A DNA stretch of 64,000 bases from Marinobacterium rhizophilum DSM 18822 (GCF_000378045.1 NZ_KB899091.1:124001-188000); one strand, 5' to 3'. Positions 45,165-55,201 are shown, counted from the first letter of the stretch. Program-made: numbers and translations. Notes: generated from the sequence alone by a model not told the origin.

Positions 45165-45682
45165 GCACACCACAACCCCCGGCGTCGTCCAGCGCGGCCG
45201 CCTCGTCCCTCGTCAGGGGAATATCAAGAACGACGGCACTGTTTGGCCTGATTCCCGCATCACTGATCGCCTTGATCGGCCGCTTTTCCATCGCCGCGGT
45301 ATTCTGGAAGTCCGGGCAGACCAAGGTCGAAGGGCTGGCAATCGACCTGATCAGTGGCGAGTTTCAGCTCGGCATGCCCCACCTTTCAAACTCTGCCCTG
45401 TTCCTGTTCCGCGAAGAATACCGCCTGCCGCTGATTGCGCCGGAACTGGCCGCACCGCTGGCCGCCACCGCGGAGCATCTCTTTCCAATCCTGCTGCTGC
45501 TGGGCCTGGCGACCCGCTTCTCCGCGCTGGCGCTGCTGATCATGACCCTGACGATTCAGCTCTTTGTCTATCCCGATGCCTATCCGACCCATGGTGTCTG
45601 GGCAACCGTGCTGCTGTTGCTGATGGCAAAAGGTCCCGGAAAGCTGTCGCTGGACCACTGGCTGGCGCGCCGACTGCGCTGA
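45161..45682 (+). CDS. DoxX-family membrane protein of the bufferin operon
   Basis: 173 residues with four membrane segments; DoxX pattern [59 protein letters not shown] and [22 protein letters not shown]. DoxX genes commonly end bufferin operons, with an undefined role, perhaps quinone- or thiol-linked. Overlaps bufC by 4 bases. Confidence 0.85.
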   Translation: MSTPQPPASSSAAASSLVRGISRTTALFGLIPASLIALIGRFSIAAVFWKSGQTKVEGLAIDLISGEFQLGMPHLSNSALFLFREEYRLPLIAPELAAPLAATAEHLFPILLLLGLATRFSALALLIMTLTIQLFVYPDAYPTHGVWATVLLLLMAKGPGKLSLDHWLARRLR

Positions 45683-45746
45683 CTAGCGATGGGAAGCCTC
45701 ACCCCCGACATTCTGCGGGGCAGCAGCACCCAGTGCCGATATGCTT

Positions 45747-48700
45747 TCAGTTCAGTTGCGCCAGCAGATCCAGGGCAGCTTGCAGGTCACTGTCACTCCC
45801 CTCGCCATAGGATTCGCAAAGCCGGGCCAGCGCAGCACGCGCTTCCTGCGTCCGGCCCTGTTGCAACCAGAGCCGGCTACGGCTCAGCGCTGCGCGCAGC
45901 TCCAGTGAAATCGCACCCTGGCGGTGCGCAGCCTCGACGGCCCGTTCAAAACAGGCCTGTGCAACGAGCGCATCATCAGCATCGACAGCCGTCGTACCCG
46001 ATCGCATCAGCATGAGTTCCCCCTCCAGCCGCTGCAGCTCACACTGGTATGCCCTCTCGCCGGTTGCCGCCAGAGAGTCCCTCGCCTGTGCCAGCACCTC
46101 AAGCGCCTTGTCTGTACGACCTGCTGCGGCCTGTGCCTCGGCCAGCAGCGCCAGGAAATGGGTGCACCAGAGCTCAGCCCCCGTCGCCCAAAACCCCGCC
46201 AGCCCCTGTTGCAGGCGAATCACACCCTCGTCGACGTTCCCCTGCAGCGACAGACCCGCACCCAGCAGTACCTGGGCCCAGCTGCCCCAGAACGGATAGC
46301 CATACTCGTCTGCCAGCGCTACCGCCGCACCGGCACGCTCGCACGCCTTGGCAGCGTTGCGCTGCTGGACATCAACTTCGGCGCAGAGCACCAACGCATA
46401 GGTCAGTACATAGGGAATGTTCAGCTGCTGCGCCAGCCCCAGCGCCTCCTCTGCACGCTCTCGCGCCTGCTCCGGCTCTCCCTGCAGGGACAATACCCAG
46501 CCCAGGTACCCAAGCGCGAAAACACCGGGGTCCAGACCGTAGCGGAACAGGTGGGCCTGGTGTTCCCGGCGGTGATAACCAGCCACCACCTGTTCAAAAT
46601 GCTTGCGCGCCGCGCGCAGGTCGCCCTGGTTGAAACAGCTCGATCCCATCGCCCGATGAGCCTCCATCAGCAACGCCGGATCCTCCGCCCGTTGCGCCAG
46701 CGACAGCAGGCATTCGGCATAATCCCGGCCGCTGCGCATTTGTCCGCGGACATGGTGGTAATTACGCAATCCCAGCAGCACCGGAAACAGCTGCTGCTCG
46801 GTACCGGCCCCGCGCTTGAGTTCCAGTGCCAGACTGTAGGTCTCTCCAACTGCCGGCGCCGCATAGCCCTGCACCGCGATCAGCGCAGGCCCCAGATCGA
46901 GCCGTATGCCGAATTCCAGACGGTCGCGATCGCTGCTGTCCGGCAGGCTCTGCAGCAGCTTCAGCGCAAAGTTGAAATGCTGGATCGCTTCCGGTACCGA
47001 TGCTTGGCGCATAGCCTGCTGTCCGGCACGGTGCAGGTACTCGACAGCCTTGTCGATGTTGCCGCTGCGGCTGTAATGGTGGGCCAACTCCTTGCAGTGC
47101 TCCTCGAGATGCCCTTCGAACAGGGATTCAATGGCCCGGCCAATCTGCCCGTGCAGGGCACCCCGCTGTTCCCGCAGCAACGAGTTGTAGGCGACCTCCT
47201 GGGTCAACGCATGCTTGAAGATATACTCCACTTCAGGAAAGGCCGGCTGCTCATACAGAAATTCACCGGCTTGCAAACGCACGAGCCCCCGTCGCAGTTC
47301 ATTTTCGGGCAAAGCCACCACCTGGCGAACCAGGCTCCACGGAAACTCCTTGCCGATCACCGCGAGCGTCTGCAGCAGAGACTTGTCCGCCGCGCCCAGC
47401 CGGTCCATGCGGGCACAGAGCACACCCTGTACCGTGGTCGGTATATGCAGGGAGCCCAACTCCCGTTCCAGACGGTAATGCCCCACCCTGCCGCCAAGCA
47501 CGCCTTGTTCAGCCAGGGTCTGCACAATCTCCTCGATAAAAAACGGATTGCCCTGGGCCTGCGCCCAAATACGCGGTTTGAGAGGCGCCAGGGAAGCATC
47601 CCTGCCCAGCAGGGTTTCAAGCAGCGCCTCGGCCTCGGGCTGTGCCAGCGGCTGCAGATGCACCAGGCTAAAGTCGTCACGCCTGTCCCAGTGATGGCGA
47701 TACTCCGGCCGGTAGTTCAGCAACAACAGAATGGCGGCGCCATCGAGACCTTCGATGAGGTAATTGAGAAACCCCTCGGTTTCGCTATCGAGCCACTGCA
47801 GATCCTCAAAGATCAGTACCAGCGGTTGGTTCAGGCTTTCGCGCACAAGCCACCTTCGAATCGCCTCCCGCGTCCGCTGGCGCCTGAGCTGGGCATCCAT
47901 CTGCGCCAGCGCCGAGTCCGCCTCAGCCATGCCGAGCAGATAGCAGAGGTAGGGCAGACTGTCCTGCAGTGCTGCATCCAGCGTCCCCAGCCGATCACTC
48001 AGCTTGCGCCGCCGCTGGGCTTCGTCGTCCTGCGGGCTGATCTGCAGATACTGTTTCAACAGCTCTATCAGCGGCATGTAGGCAAAGGCCTTGCCATGGG
48101 ACACCGAGAAGGTTTCGAGCAACCGGCAACACGTCTGCACCCGCTGCTTGAACTCCAGAAACAGCCGCGACTTGCCGACCCCGGGTTCACCCATCACGCC
48201 GACGACCTGACCATGGCCGTCTTGCACTCGCCGTAACGCACGCTCGAGCGCGGCCAGTTCCTCCTGGCGACCGACAAAGCATGCCAGCCCGCGTCGCGCC
48301 GCAACCTGCAACCGCGTTCGCAAAGGGCCATTGCCCAGCACTTCGTAGGCGTTCACGGGTGCGCTCAGGCCCTTGACCGCCGTCGCCCCCAGTTCTCGGA
48401 ACTCGAAATAGCCCTGTACCAGCCGATAGGTCGCCTCGCTGACGACAATACTGCCGGGCGCGGCAATCGTTTCCATCCGCGAGGCGAGATGAATCGACGG
48501 GCCGACCGGATCGTAGTCGACATGCAGATCCTCGGTCCGCACGGCGCGTACGACGACCTCACCGGTGTTGACCCCCACGCGAATCTGCAGCCCGATACCC
48601 TGCTCGCGACGCACTCCGTCGGCATAGCGGCGCATGGCCTGCTGCATGCGCAGGGCGGCGTAGAGCGCCCGCTGCGGGTGGTCTTCATGACCGATGGGCG

Positions 48701-49157
48701 CCCCGAACAGCGCCAGAATGCCGTCCCCCAGGGATTTCGCGACATAGCCTTCATAGTGGTGTACCGCTTCCATCATCAGCGCAAGCACCGGGTCGATCAG
48801 GCGGCGGGCATCTTCCGGATCAAGCTCGGCCACCAGCGCGGTTGAACCGGCCATGTCGGCAAAGAGTGCAGTGACAATTTTGCGTTCACCCGCAGCCACC
48901 ACGCGGGGCAGCAGCCGTGCCTGCTCGGCAAGAATGCGTTCGGCCAGGTGTGCCGGGGTGTACTGAATGGGGGTGTCGAGTGGACCGGTTTCTTTTTCGG
49001 GCACGGCTTCGAGCCGCGTACCGCAGCTGTCGCAAAAGCGCGCCCCCGGTCGCAAGGTGTGCTTGCAGCTGGGGCAGGTTGTGACCAACACCGCAGAGCA
49101 CTGCTCACAGTGTTCTGCGTTGGCCTGATTGTCGAACCCGCAATGCTCGCAGCGCAT
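45747..49157 (-). CDS. Class III nucleotide cyclase with zinc ribbons, AAA ATPase and TPR region
   Basis: 1136 residues. Two zinc-ribbon pairs at the N-terminus (CEHCGFDNQ, CEQC, CPSCKHTLRPGARFCDSCG). Guanylate/adenylate cyclase domain about 85-265: TALFADMAGSTALV and LGDGILALFG hold the two metal-binding Asp positions, and VGVNTGEVVVR follows. AAA/STAND ATPase with Walker A MGEPGVGKSRL near 320 and LVLIFEDLQWLD as Walker B. C-terminal half is helical TPR-like (AHRAMGSSCFNQGDLRAARKH and similar). Such fusions occur widely and are presumed signal-regulated, but the trigger and whether cAMP or another product is made are unknown. Single gene, convergent with the bufferin operon. Confidence 0.88.
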   Translation of the reverse strand: MRCEHCGFDNQANAEHCEQCSAVLVTTCPSCKHTLRPGARFCDSCGTRLEAVPEKETGPLDTPIQYTPAHLAERILAEQARLLPRVVAAGERKIVTALFADMAGSTALVAELDPEDARRLIDPVLALMMEAVHHYEGYVAKSLGDGILALFGAPIGHEDHPQRALYAALRMQQAMRRYADGVRREQGIGLQIRVGVNTGEVVVRAVRTEDLHVDYDPVGPSIHLASRMETIAAPGSIVVSEATYRLVQGYFEFRELGATAVKGLSAPVNAYEVLGNGPLRTRLQVAARRGLACFVGRQEELAALERALRRVQDGHGQVVGVMGEPGVGKSRLFLEFKQRVQTCCRLLETFSVSHGKAFAYMPLIELLKQYLQISPQDDEAQRRRKLSDRLGTLDAALQDSLPYLCYLLGMAEADSALAQMDAQLRRQRTREAIRRWLVRESLNQPLVLIFEDLQWLDSETEGFLNYLIEGLDGAAILLLLNYRPEYRHHWDRRDDFSLVHLQPLAQPEAEALLETLLGRDASLAPLKPRIWAQAQGNPFFIEEIVQTLAEQGVLGGRVGHYRLERELGSLHIPTTVQGVLCARMDRLGAADKSLLQTLAVIGKEFPWSLVRQVVALPENELRRGLVRLQAGEFLYEQPAFPEVEYIFKHALTQEVAYNSLLREQRGALHGQIGRAIESLFEGHLEEHCKELAHHYSRSGNIDKAVEYLHRAGQQAMRQASVPEAIQHFNFALKLLQSLPDSSDRDRLEFGIRLDLGPALIAVQGYAAPAVGETYSLALELKRGAGTEQQLFPVLLGLRNYHHVRGQMRSGRDYAECLLSLAQRAEDPALLMEAHRAMGSSCFNQGDLRAARKHFEQVVAGYHRREHQAHLFRYGLDPGVFALGYLGWVLSLQGEPEQARERAEEALGLAQQLNIPYVLTYALVLCAEVDVQQRNAAKACERAGAAVALADEYGYPFWGSWAQVLLGAGLSLQGNVDEGVIRLQQGLAGFWATGAELWCTHFLALLAEAQAAAGRTDKALEVLAQARDSLAATGERAYQCELQRLEGELMLMRSGTTAVDADDALVAQACFERAVEAAHRQGAISLELRAALSRSRLWLQQGRTQEARAALARLCESYGEGSDSDLQAALDLLAQLN

Positions 49158-49349
49158 GATATTTCTCTGGCACCCTTACCGAAATACGAATGCCACGGTT
49201 AAACGCGATCGTGGGAAGCTGTACTGGCCGCGCCAGACAATTCACCGGCCGCCGCATACACAGCCTCTGAACAATAACAAGCATAGCGCAGCCTTGGGTT
49301 CAGCCACCGGACGTGCCCGATCGCATTCATCGCCTGAGTATCATTGAAT

Positions 49350-49740
49350 TCAGCCTTCAAGCAACAACCCGGGCAGGCGACTCAGCGCCTCGACCCGGCG
49401 CGTATCCCAGGGATGCGCAAAGCTGATCCGCAGGCAGTTGCGAAACTGCCCCGACACCGAAAACAGCGGCCCCGGCGTGATCACCACGCCCTGCTCAAGC
49501 GCCAGCGGGTAGGCGCGGAGAGTATCGACGGACTCCGCCAGCTCGAGCCATACCGACAGCCCTCCCTGCGCAGTGCTGACCCGGACTTCACCGGGCCAGG
49601 TACGCAGTGATGCGAGCAGCCAGTCCCGTCGCGTACGCAATTCGTTACGCTGACGGCGCAGGTGCGCCGCATAGCTGCCGTCACGCATGAACTCGGCCAC
49701 GCCCTGCTGCAACCAGTTTTCCAGTTACCGATAGCGATAC
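49350..49740 (-). pseudogene. 3' remnant of a PLP aminotransferase (MocR/PdxR-type) gene
   Basis: The frame reads LENWLQQGVAEFMRDGSYAA, HLRRQRNELRTRRDWLL, QGGLSVWLEL, LALEQGVVITPGPLFSV and CLRISFAHPW, which is the C-terminal domain of MocR-like or class I aminotransferases. An in-frame TAA (YRYR-stop-LENW) and loss of everything upstream, including the PLP lysine, mark it as a remnant. Just 5' of it is a short A+T-rich gap before ccoG. Confidence 0.65.
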
Positions 49741-49902
49741 TCCGCCTGGGTCACCCTGCCCTCCTTTACCATGCCCGTACTGGACGGACCCGGCCAGGGA
49801 AGCCACGTAAATCTGTACCTATTTAATTTAATTTTTTTATACCTGATCCTATTCAATATACAAGGGTAATCTGCAGCCAATTCGAACTGCGGAACCCCTG
49901 CC

Positions 49903-51261
49903 ATGGACCAGATCCCCGTTATACAAGACTACACACCGCCCCTGGCCCGGGACGGCAAGTTTCATGTGCGCCTCACCGAAGGGCGCTTCCAAAACTGGCG
50001 CCGACTGAGCAGCTGGCCGATGATCGCGCTCTTTTTCGGCCTCGTCTGGGTACAGTTCGACGGCCAGCCCTGGTTGCTGTTCTCGTTCGAGCATCACCGG
50101 ATCAACCTGTTTGGCAGTGCACTGTCCTGGCATGACCTGCCGTTGCTGGCCGGTCTGATGATTGCCGGCGCCAGTCTGCTGTTCTTTCTCGCCGTCGCCT
50201 GGGGGCGCGTCTGGTGCGGCTTTGCCTGTCCGCAAAGTATCTGGACCTGGCTTTTTATCCGCATTGAACAGTTCACTGAAGGGCGGGCCAACGTGCGCGC
50301 CCGCCAGGAGGGCCAGTCCCTGCGAGCCACGCGCCTGCTGCGCCGCATTGCCAAACACGCGCTGTGGATCCTGCTCGCAAGCGCCACGGCGCTCACCTTC
50401 ACAGGCTATTTCGTGCCGATCCGTGAAATACTGGCCGACGCCATACAGCTGGAAATGTCACCGGCGCTGTGGGGCTGGCTGCTGATCATGGCCGCATTGA
50501 CGTATGCCAATGCGGGTCTGGTACGCGAGAAGATCTGCCTGCACGCCTGCCCTTATTCCCGCTTTCAGGGCGTGATGTTCGACCGCGACACCCGCACCGT
50601 CAGCTATGATGCGAGCCGCGGCGAACCACGTGCACAGCGGCGCAATGCCGGGGCCGACAGTGGAGACTGCGTGGATTGCGGCCTCTGCGTCCAGGTGTGC
50701 CCGACCGGCATCGATATCCGCGACGGTCTGCAGGCCGCCTGCATTGACTGTGCCGCCTGTATCGATGCCTGTGACGACGTGATGGACAGGCTCAAGCGTC
50801 CTAAAGGACTGATCCGTTTCGCCTCCCAAGCCCAGCTCGCGGGTCAGCGCTCGCGCCTGCTGCGCCCCCTGCTGGCGGGCTACGGTACGGTGCTGCTAGT
50901 CGCCATCGGTGCCGTCGCCTGGGGCTTTAGCGACACCACGGCCTTGCTGGTCGAAATCCGCCGTGACCGCGGCACCCTGTTCACACAGCTGAATGAGCAT
51001 ACCGTCTGTAACAGCTACCGCATCAAGGTGGAAAGCTTTGCGAAGGATCAGTCACTGATCGCGTTGTCGGTACACGGACCCGGCGACTTCACCCTGTTCG
51101 GCCCTGCCACCATTGACCTTGCCGAAAGCAATTCGACCTGGTTGCCGTACCGGGTCTGCGGCCGCGATATAGAACCGTCACGCACGCAGCTGCAGTTCAG
51201 CTTTGAGGGCCAGGGTGCCGGTGCCAGCGAGCAAACGACCTTTCTCACTCGAGCACGTTAG
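49903..51261 (+). CDS. ccoG: Cytochrome c oxidase accessory protein CcoG
   Basis: 452 residues. Polyferredoxin with membrane segments at about 38-58, 85-107, 155-175 and 190-210, the WCGFACPQSIWTWLFIRIEQ motif, HACPYSRFQGVMFD, two 4Fe-4S ferredoxin sites (CVDCGLCVQVCPTGID and CIDCAACIDACDDVMD), a further membrane segment near 330 and a C-terminal Ig-like domain. CcoG (FixG/RdxA) reduces copper for assembly of cbb3 oxidase. The ccoNOPQ operon is not in the window. Confidence 0.92.
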   Translation: MDQIPVIQDYTPPLARDGKFHVRLTEGRFQNWRRLSSWPMIALFFGLVWVQFDGQPWLLFSFEHHRINLFGSALSWHDLPLLAGLMIAGASLLFFLAVAWGRVWCGFACPQSIWTWLFIRIEQFTEGRANVRARQEGQSLRATRLLRRIAKHALWILLASATALTFTGYFVPIREILADAIQLEMSPALWGWLLIMAALTYANAGLVREKICLHACPYSRFQGVMFDRDTRTVSYDASRGEPRAQRRNAGADSGDCVDCGLCVQVCPTGIDIRDGLQAACIDCAACIDACDDVMDRLKRPKGLIRFASQAQLAGQRSRLLRPLLAGYGTVLLVAIGAVAWGFSDTTALLVEIRRDRGTLFTQLNEHTVCNSYRIKVESFAKDQSLIALSVHGPGDFTLFGPATIDLAESNSTWLPYRVCGRDIEPSRTQLQFSFEGQGAGASEQTTFLTRAR

Positions 51262-51262
51262 C

Positions 51263-51287
51263 GGCTGCCGGCAACCGCGCGGCAGCC
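51263..51287. terminator. Hairpin between convergent ccoG and gltA
   Basis: GGCTGCCG and CGGCAGCC arms with a nine-base loop, no long T run. It could slow transcription from both sides. Confidence 0.45.
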
Positions 51288-51298
51288 AACCTGAGCGT

Positions 51299-52576
51299 TC
51301 AGCCCGGGTAATCCCGTTTGTGCTGGCCGGTATAAAGCTGGCGCGGACGGCCAATGCGGTTGGGGCTGCTGTGAAACTCGCTCCAGTGGGAGATCCAGCC
51401 AATCGTGCGTGCCAGGGCAAAGATGACGGTGAACATGCTGGTCGGAATGCCGATCGCTTTCATGATGATGCCGGAATAGAAATCGACATTGGGATACAGC
51501 TTGCGCTTGACGAAGTAGTCGTCCTCAAGTGCAACCTGCTCCAGTCGAGTCGCAATTTTCAGCAACGGATCGTTTTCGATACCCAGCTCCGTCAGCACCT
51601 GGTCGCAACTGGCCTTGAGCACTTTGGCACGGGGATCGAAGTTATGATAAACGCGGTGGCCGAACCCCATCAGGCGGAACGAATCGTCCGGGTCCTTGGC
51701 ACGTTTGATGAACTCGGGAATGCGGGACTCGTCACCGATCTCCTGCAGCATGGCCAGCACGGCTTCATTGGCACCACCATGGGCAGGGCCCCAGAGCGCG
51801 GCGATACCCGATGCGATGCAGGCGAAAGGATTGGCGCCGGAGGAACCCGCCAGGCGCACGGTGGAGGTCGAGGCATTCTGTTCGTGGTCCGCATGCAGCA
51901 GGAAGATCAGGTCCATGGCCTTGGCGAGCACAGGATTAGCCTGGTATTCCTCGCAGGGTGTACCGAACATCATGCGCAGAAAGTTTTCGGCATAGCCGAG
52001 ATCGTTGCGCGGATACATGAATGGCTGACCGATCGAGTACTTGTAACACATCGCCGCCAGGGTCGGCATCTTGGCAATCAGCCGAAAAGCACAGACCTCT
52101 CGGTGATAAGGATCGTTTATGTCGAGCGAATCGTGGTAGAAGGCCGACAGTGCGCCGACGCAGGCCACCATGATCGCCATCGGGTGGGCATCACGCCGGA
52201 ACCCCCGGAAAAAATAGCTGATCTGCTCGTGCACCATGGTGTGGTGCATGACAATGTCGACAAACTGCGCTTTCTCTTCAGCTGTCGGCAATTCGCCGTT
52301 AAGCAGCAAATAGCAAACCTCGAGGTAATCGGACTTCTCGGCCAGCTGCTCGATCGGGTAGCCCCTGTGGAGCAGTATGCCCTTGTCACCATCGATATAG
52401 GTGATACTGGACTCACAGGCCGCGGTGGCAACAAAGCCGGGATCGTAGGTAAACAGGCCCTTTGCGCTCAGAGGGCGAACATCGACAACATCGGGGCCTT
52501 CTGTGCCGGAATAGACCGGTAACTCGATCGGGTCATCAATACCATCGACCATCAGCCGTGCTTTCTTGTCAGCCAT
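51299..52576 (-). CDS. gltA: Citrate synthase, type II
   Basis: 425 residues from the ATG at 52576 (AGGAG seven bases upstream; frame open to 52606). Catalytic residues: His in [11 protein letters not shown], His in [15 protein letters not shown] and Asp in [10 protein letters not shown]. An N-terminal beta domain ([15 protein letters not shown]) identifies the NADH-sensitive hexameric Gram-negative type. Condenses acetyl-CoA and oxaloacetate in the TCA cycle. In pseudomonads gltA is divergent from sdhC; here its upstream neighbour is creA. Confidence 0.95.
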   Translation of the reverse strand: MADKKARLMVDGIDDPIELPVYSGTEGPDVVDVRPLSAKGLFTYDPGFVATAACESSITYIDGDKGILLHRGYPIEQLAEKSDYLEVCYLLLNGELPTAEEKAQFVDIVMHHTMVHEQISYFFRGFRRDAHPMAIMVACVGALSAFYHDSLDINDPYHREVCAFRLIAKMPTLAAMCYKYSIGQPFMYPRNDLGYAENFLRMMFGTPCEEYQANPVLAKAMDLIFLLHADHEQNASTSTVRLAGSSGANPFACIASGIAALWGPAHGGANEAVLAMLQEIGDESRIPEFIKRAKDPDDSFRLMGFGHRVYHNFDPRAKVLKASCDQVLTELGIENDPLLKIATRLEQVALEDDYFVKRKLYPNVDFYSGIIMKAIGIPTSMFTVIFALARTIGWISHWSEFHSSPNRIGRPRQLYTGQHKRDYPG

Positions 52577-52907
52577 GGGAGTCTCCTGAACCTTGTCAAA
52601 TTGCAAAGAATGTCATCAATTTAAATTTTAGTCTGGAATCGGCTCGCGTCCGGGAAGATTGTCAGGTCGAGCTCCTGCATTGTGCGCGAGCCTGTCAGTG
52701 ATTAACAGCAACCATAGTTCAAGGGGTTCAAGTGCGGATACACCGCCGGTGTCCTTCGCCATGGTGGTTGGGCATAATTGTCTATGCCGCTACGGCATTC
52801 CTGCGCACGGCAGCAAAGACTGCCAGAGCCCTTGGGTTCCAAAAGTCACATCTGCGATACTGCCATTCTTAAAGTAAAAGCGATGCCCACGGCAAGGAAT
52901 CCTCTGC
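52577..52907. other. 331-base intergenic region between gltA and creA
   Basis: Should hold both divergent promoters. A+T-rich just upstream of gltA (about 52590-52635). No operator, RNA or additional gene that I can support. Confidence 0.35.
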
Positions 52908-53378
52908 ATGAGAAAAAAACTGTTAGTACTCGGCTTTTCTGTCCTGATGGCAGGTTGTGACAGCAATGAAGTGGGGGATGTGTCACTGGGCCTGCTGACC
53001 ACCAAGGACATTAAACTCAACGTGCTGACTGATCCGCTGATACCGGGCGTGACCTGCCATGTGGCAAGCATCGAGGCCAATCTGGATTTTGCCGACCCGA
53101 GTGACTCGTCGATTTCCTGCCGGCAAACTGGCGAAATCACCCCGGCCATGATCGCCGCCATCGACAAGTCCCCCGACGGTGACATCGTGTTCAAAAAATC
53201 GAAGAGTATCTTCTTCAAGTCCATGAAGATTCGTCGTATCTTTGATGCCGACTCCCAAACCCTGATGTACCTGTCCTACTCCACCAAGGAGACATCCGGC
53301 AGCTTCAAGCACAGCTTGTCGACGGTGCCGCTTTGGGGCACCCAGGCGTATCAGCAACCGGTTACGGCGCAAAAATAG
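52908..53378 (+). CDS. creA: CreA family protein
   Basis: 156 residues, AAGGA nine bases before the ATG. N-terminal signal with lipobox LMAGC (Cys17), then the CreA pattern: DIKLNVLTDPLIPGVTCHVA, DSSISCRQTGEI, IFFKSMKIRRIFDADSQTLM and STVPLWG. A conserved periplasmic protein of unknown role. A strong terminator follows. Confidence 0.88.
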   Translation: MRKKLLVLGFSVLMAGCDSNEVGDVSLGLLTTKDIKLNVLTDPLIPGVTCHVASIEANLDFADPSDSSISCRQTGEITPAMIAAIDKSPDGDIVFKKSKSIFFKSMKIRRIFDADSQTLMYLSYSTKETSGSFKHSLSTVPLWGTQAYQQPVTAQK

Positions 53379-53417
53379 CCAGGTTTTAACCCTCGCCTGA
53401 CGCATTGCGTCGCCGTC

Positions 53418-53460
53418 AAAAAAGCCGGCCGGGTATCGGGATACCGGGCCGGCCTTTTTA
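53418..53460. terminator. Strong bidirectional Rho-independent terminator
   Basis: GCCGGCC/GGCCGGC stem extended by GGTATC/GATACC, flanked by AAAAAA on the left and TTTTT on the right, so it can serve creA (plus) and the pirin gene (minus). Confidence 0.88.
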
Positions 53461-53472
53461 GCTGCGGCTTGC

Positions 53473-54165
53473 TCAGGGCAGATCGAACAGCAGCGCTTCC
53501 ACCGGTGCCTCGCCCGCCAGCAAGTCCAGTTCACGCAGGTTTTCGATACTGGCACCATCGCCAGGGCCTAACGGCGTCTTGCCGAGCGTCAGCGCTCCCT
53601 TGACCAGGTGAATATACTGACGTCGCCCCGGCTTCGATGCGTACGTCAGGTGCTGTTGTGGGTCCAGCAGCACCTGATACAACTTCGCATTCTGGCGCAG
53701 CTGCAAACTGCCCGCCTCGCCATTCGGGCTGATCACCAGGGTCAGGCCATTGCGCCGACCAAAATTCTTCTGCTGGTAACCCGGCTTGCCGCCCAGCTGA
53801 TCGGGCTCGATCCAGATCTGCAGAAAACGCAGCCCGTTGGACTCAGAAGCATTGTACTCGCTGTGCCGAATCCCGCTGCCCGCCGACATCAGCTGGAACT
53901 CACCGGCGGGTAGCTGCTGTACATTGCCCTCGCTGTCCTTGTGGGCAATCACGCCCTCGAGCACATAGCTGATGATCTCCATATCCCTGTGGCCGTGGGT
54001 ACCAAAGCCCTCACCGGGCATGACCTGGTCCTCGTTGATGACCAGCAGGGCCGAAAAGCCCATGTGCGCCGGATCGTAATAGTCGGCAAACGAGAAGCTG
54101 TGACGGCTATCGAGCCAGCCGTGGTTTCCACGTCCGCGGGCATCGCTTGAACGTACTGTAATCAT
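53473..54165 (-). CDS. Pirin-family protein (YhaK/YhhW type)
   Basis: 230 residues from the ATG at 54165 (GGGGAG six bases upstream). Bicupin with HSFSFADYYDPAHMGF, metal ligands in GFGTHGHRDMEIISYVLEG, MSAGSGIRHSEYN, and a second cupin ending in LPLFDLP-like ALLFDLP. Some members are quercetin dioxygenases; others are stress or redox related. A small ORF upstream may belong to the same transcript. Confidence 0.9.
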   Translation of the reverse strand: MITVRSSDARGRGNHGWLDSRHSFSFADYYDPAHMGFSALLVINEDQVMPGEGFGTHGHRDMEIISYVLEGVIAHKDSEGNVQQLPAGEFQLMSAGSGIRHSEYNASESNGLRFLQIWIEPDQLGGKPGYQQKNFGRRNGLTLVISPNGEAGSLQLRQNAKLYQVLLDPQQHLTYASKPGRRQYIHLVKGALTLGKTPLGPGDGASIENLRELDLLAGEAPVEALLFDLP

Positions 54166-54203
54166 ACCGCTCTCCCCTATGCTCAGATTGACGGGCAAGT
54201 TAT

Positions 54204-54338
54204 TCAGAATCGGCGGGCCAGGACGGCATCCAGCCTCAGGCGACCTGCCCCAGACAACGCCAGCGATACGGCGCCTGCCAGCAGCGCCAGGCGGGACCTG
54301 TGCGTTCCAGGATTAATCAGGGTGTTTTGCAGGCGCAT
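54204..54338 (-). CDS. Small hypothetical ORF upstream of the pirin gene
   Basis: 44 residues, MRLQNTLINPGTHRSRLALL, then AGAVSLALSGAGRLRL, with a very good ribosome site (GAGGAG seven bases before the ATG at 54338). One hydrophobic segment. The first 20 residues resemble the start of DoxX-type membrane proteins, which often accompany pirins, so it may be the remnant of a truncated doxX gene. Evidence is the ribosome site and position only. Confidence 0.4.
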   Translation of the reverse strand: MRLQNTLINPGTHRSRLALLAGAVSLALSGAGRLRLDAVLARRF

Positions 54339-54574
54339 GTCGATCTCCTCAGGCTCCTTTTGTACCGGGATGTATAGCATCGCCCCCGGTTGATGGAACC
54401 ACTATAGAAAACCGACGCGACGGAAAAAAACGAAACCTTTTGCAGCTATTGTTCAGCCAGACTGAACGAATAAGGCAGATGGAGTCGGTCATGGAGTGTG
54501 CGGTTCTAATTTCCGCTGCAGGTGGTATTCTTCGGAAGCTTCACTACTTTCATGCTTAAAACAGGATGTAACTC

Positions 54575-55066
54575 ATGGCCACCATTACTCTGCAAGGCAA
54601 TCCGGTTGAAACCTGCGGCGACCTGCCGGCCGTAGGCAGCCAGGCGCCGGACTTTACCCTGGTAAAAACGGACCTCAGCGAAGCCTCCCTCAGCGATTAT
54701 CGTGGTAGCAAACTGATTCTCAACATCTTCCCCTCGGTGGATACTCCGACCTGCGCCACGTCCGTGCGCACCTTTAACAAGCGTGCAGCAGATAGCGGCG
54801 TCAATGTACTGTGCGTATCCGCTGACCTGCCCTTCGCCGCAGCCCGCTTCTGTGGCGCTGAAGGCATCGACAAGGTTGCCGCCGCATCGACCTTTCGCTC
54901 CGACTTTGGCCAGGCCTATGGCCAGACGATCACCACCGGACCGCTGACCGGCATTCTGGCCCGCGCCGTTGTCGTGATCGATGAAAACGGCAAAGTCCTG
55001 CACACCGAACAGGTGGCAGAAATCGCCGATGAACCCAACTATGATGCAGCGCTGAACGCGCTCTGA
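54575..55066 (+). CDS. tpx: Thiol peroxidase
   Basis: 163 residues. Atypical 2-Cys peroxiredoxin: peroxidatic Cys60 in SVDTPTCATSVRTFN and resolving Cys93 in ARFCGAEGI; start MATITLQGNPVETCG is typical. Reduces lipid and alkyl hydroperoxides with thioredoxin. Monocistronic. Its presence may make the decayed ahpF at 29.5 kb tolerable. Confidence 0.95.
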   Translation: MATITLQGNPVETCGDLPAVGSQAPDFTLVKTDLSEASLSDYRGSKLILNIFPSVDTPTCATSVRTFNKRAADSGVNVLCVSADLPFAAARFCGAEGIDKVAAASTFRSDFGQAYGQTITTGPLTGILARAVVVIDENGKVLHTEQVAEIADEPNYDAALNAL

Positions 55067-55201
55067 TAGAGCTCAACATCCGGGCGGCCGATCTGATCGA
55101 TGCCGCCCGCGATCGCAAAACAGGCCCAGGCCGAAAGCCCGTTCCCCGTTGAAGCGATTAGCGCCCTCGCCGTTTTAACAAGCGGTTAGGACTGGCGATC
55201 T

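Noticed and set aside
45924-48236. 770-codon plus frame opposite the cyclase gene
   Set aside because: Antisense shadow; Gln/Arg/Leu-rich composition with no family motif, while the minus frame has clear cyclase and ATPase motifs.
45747-49157. Known antiphage system built on the cyclase-ATPase protein
   Set aside because: No nuclease, effector or other defence gene is adjacent, so the neighbourhood gives no support.
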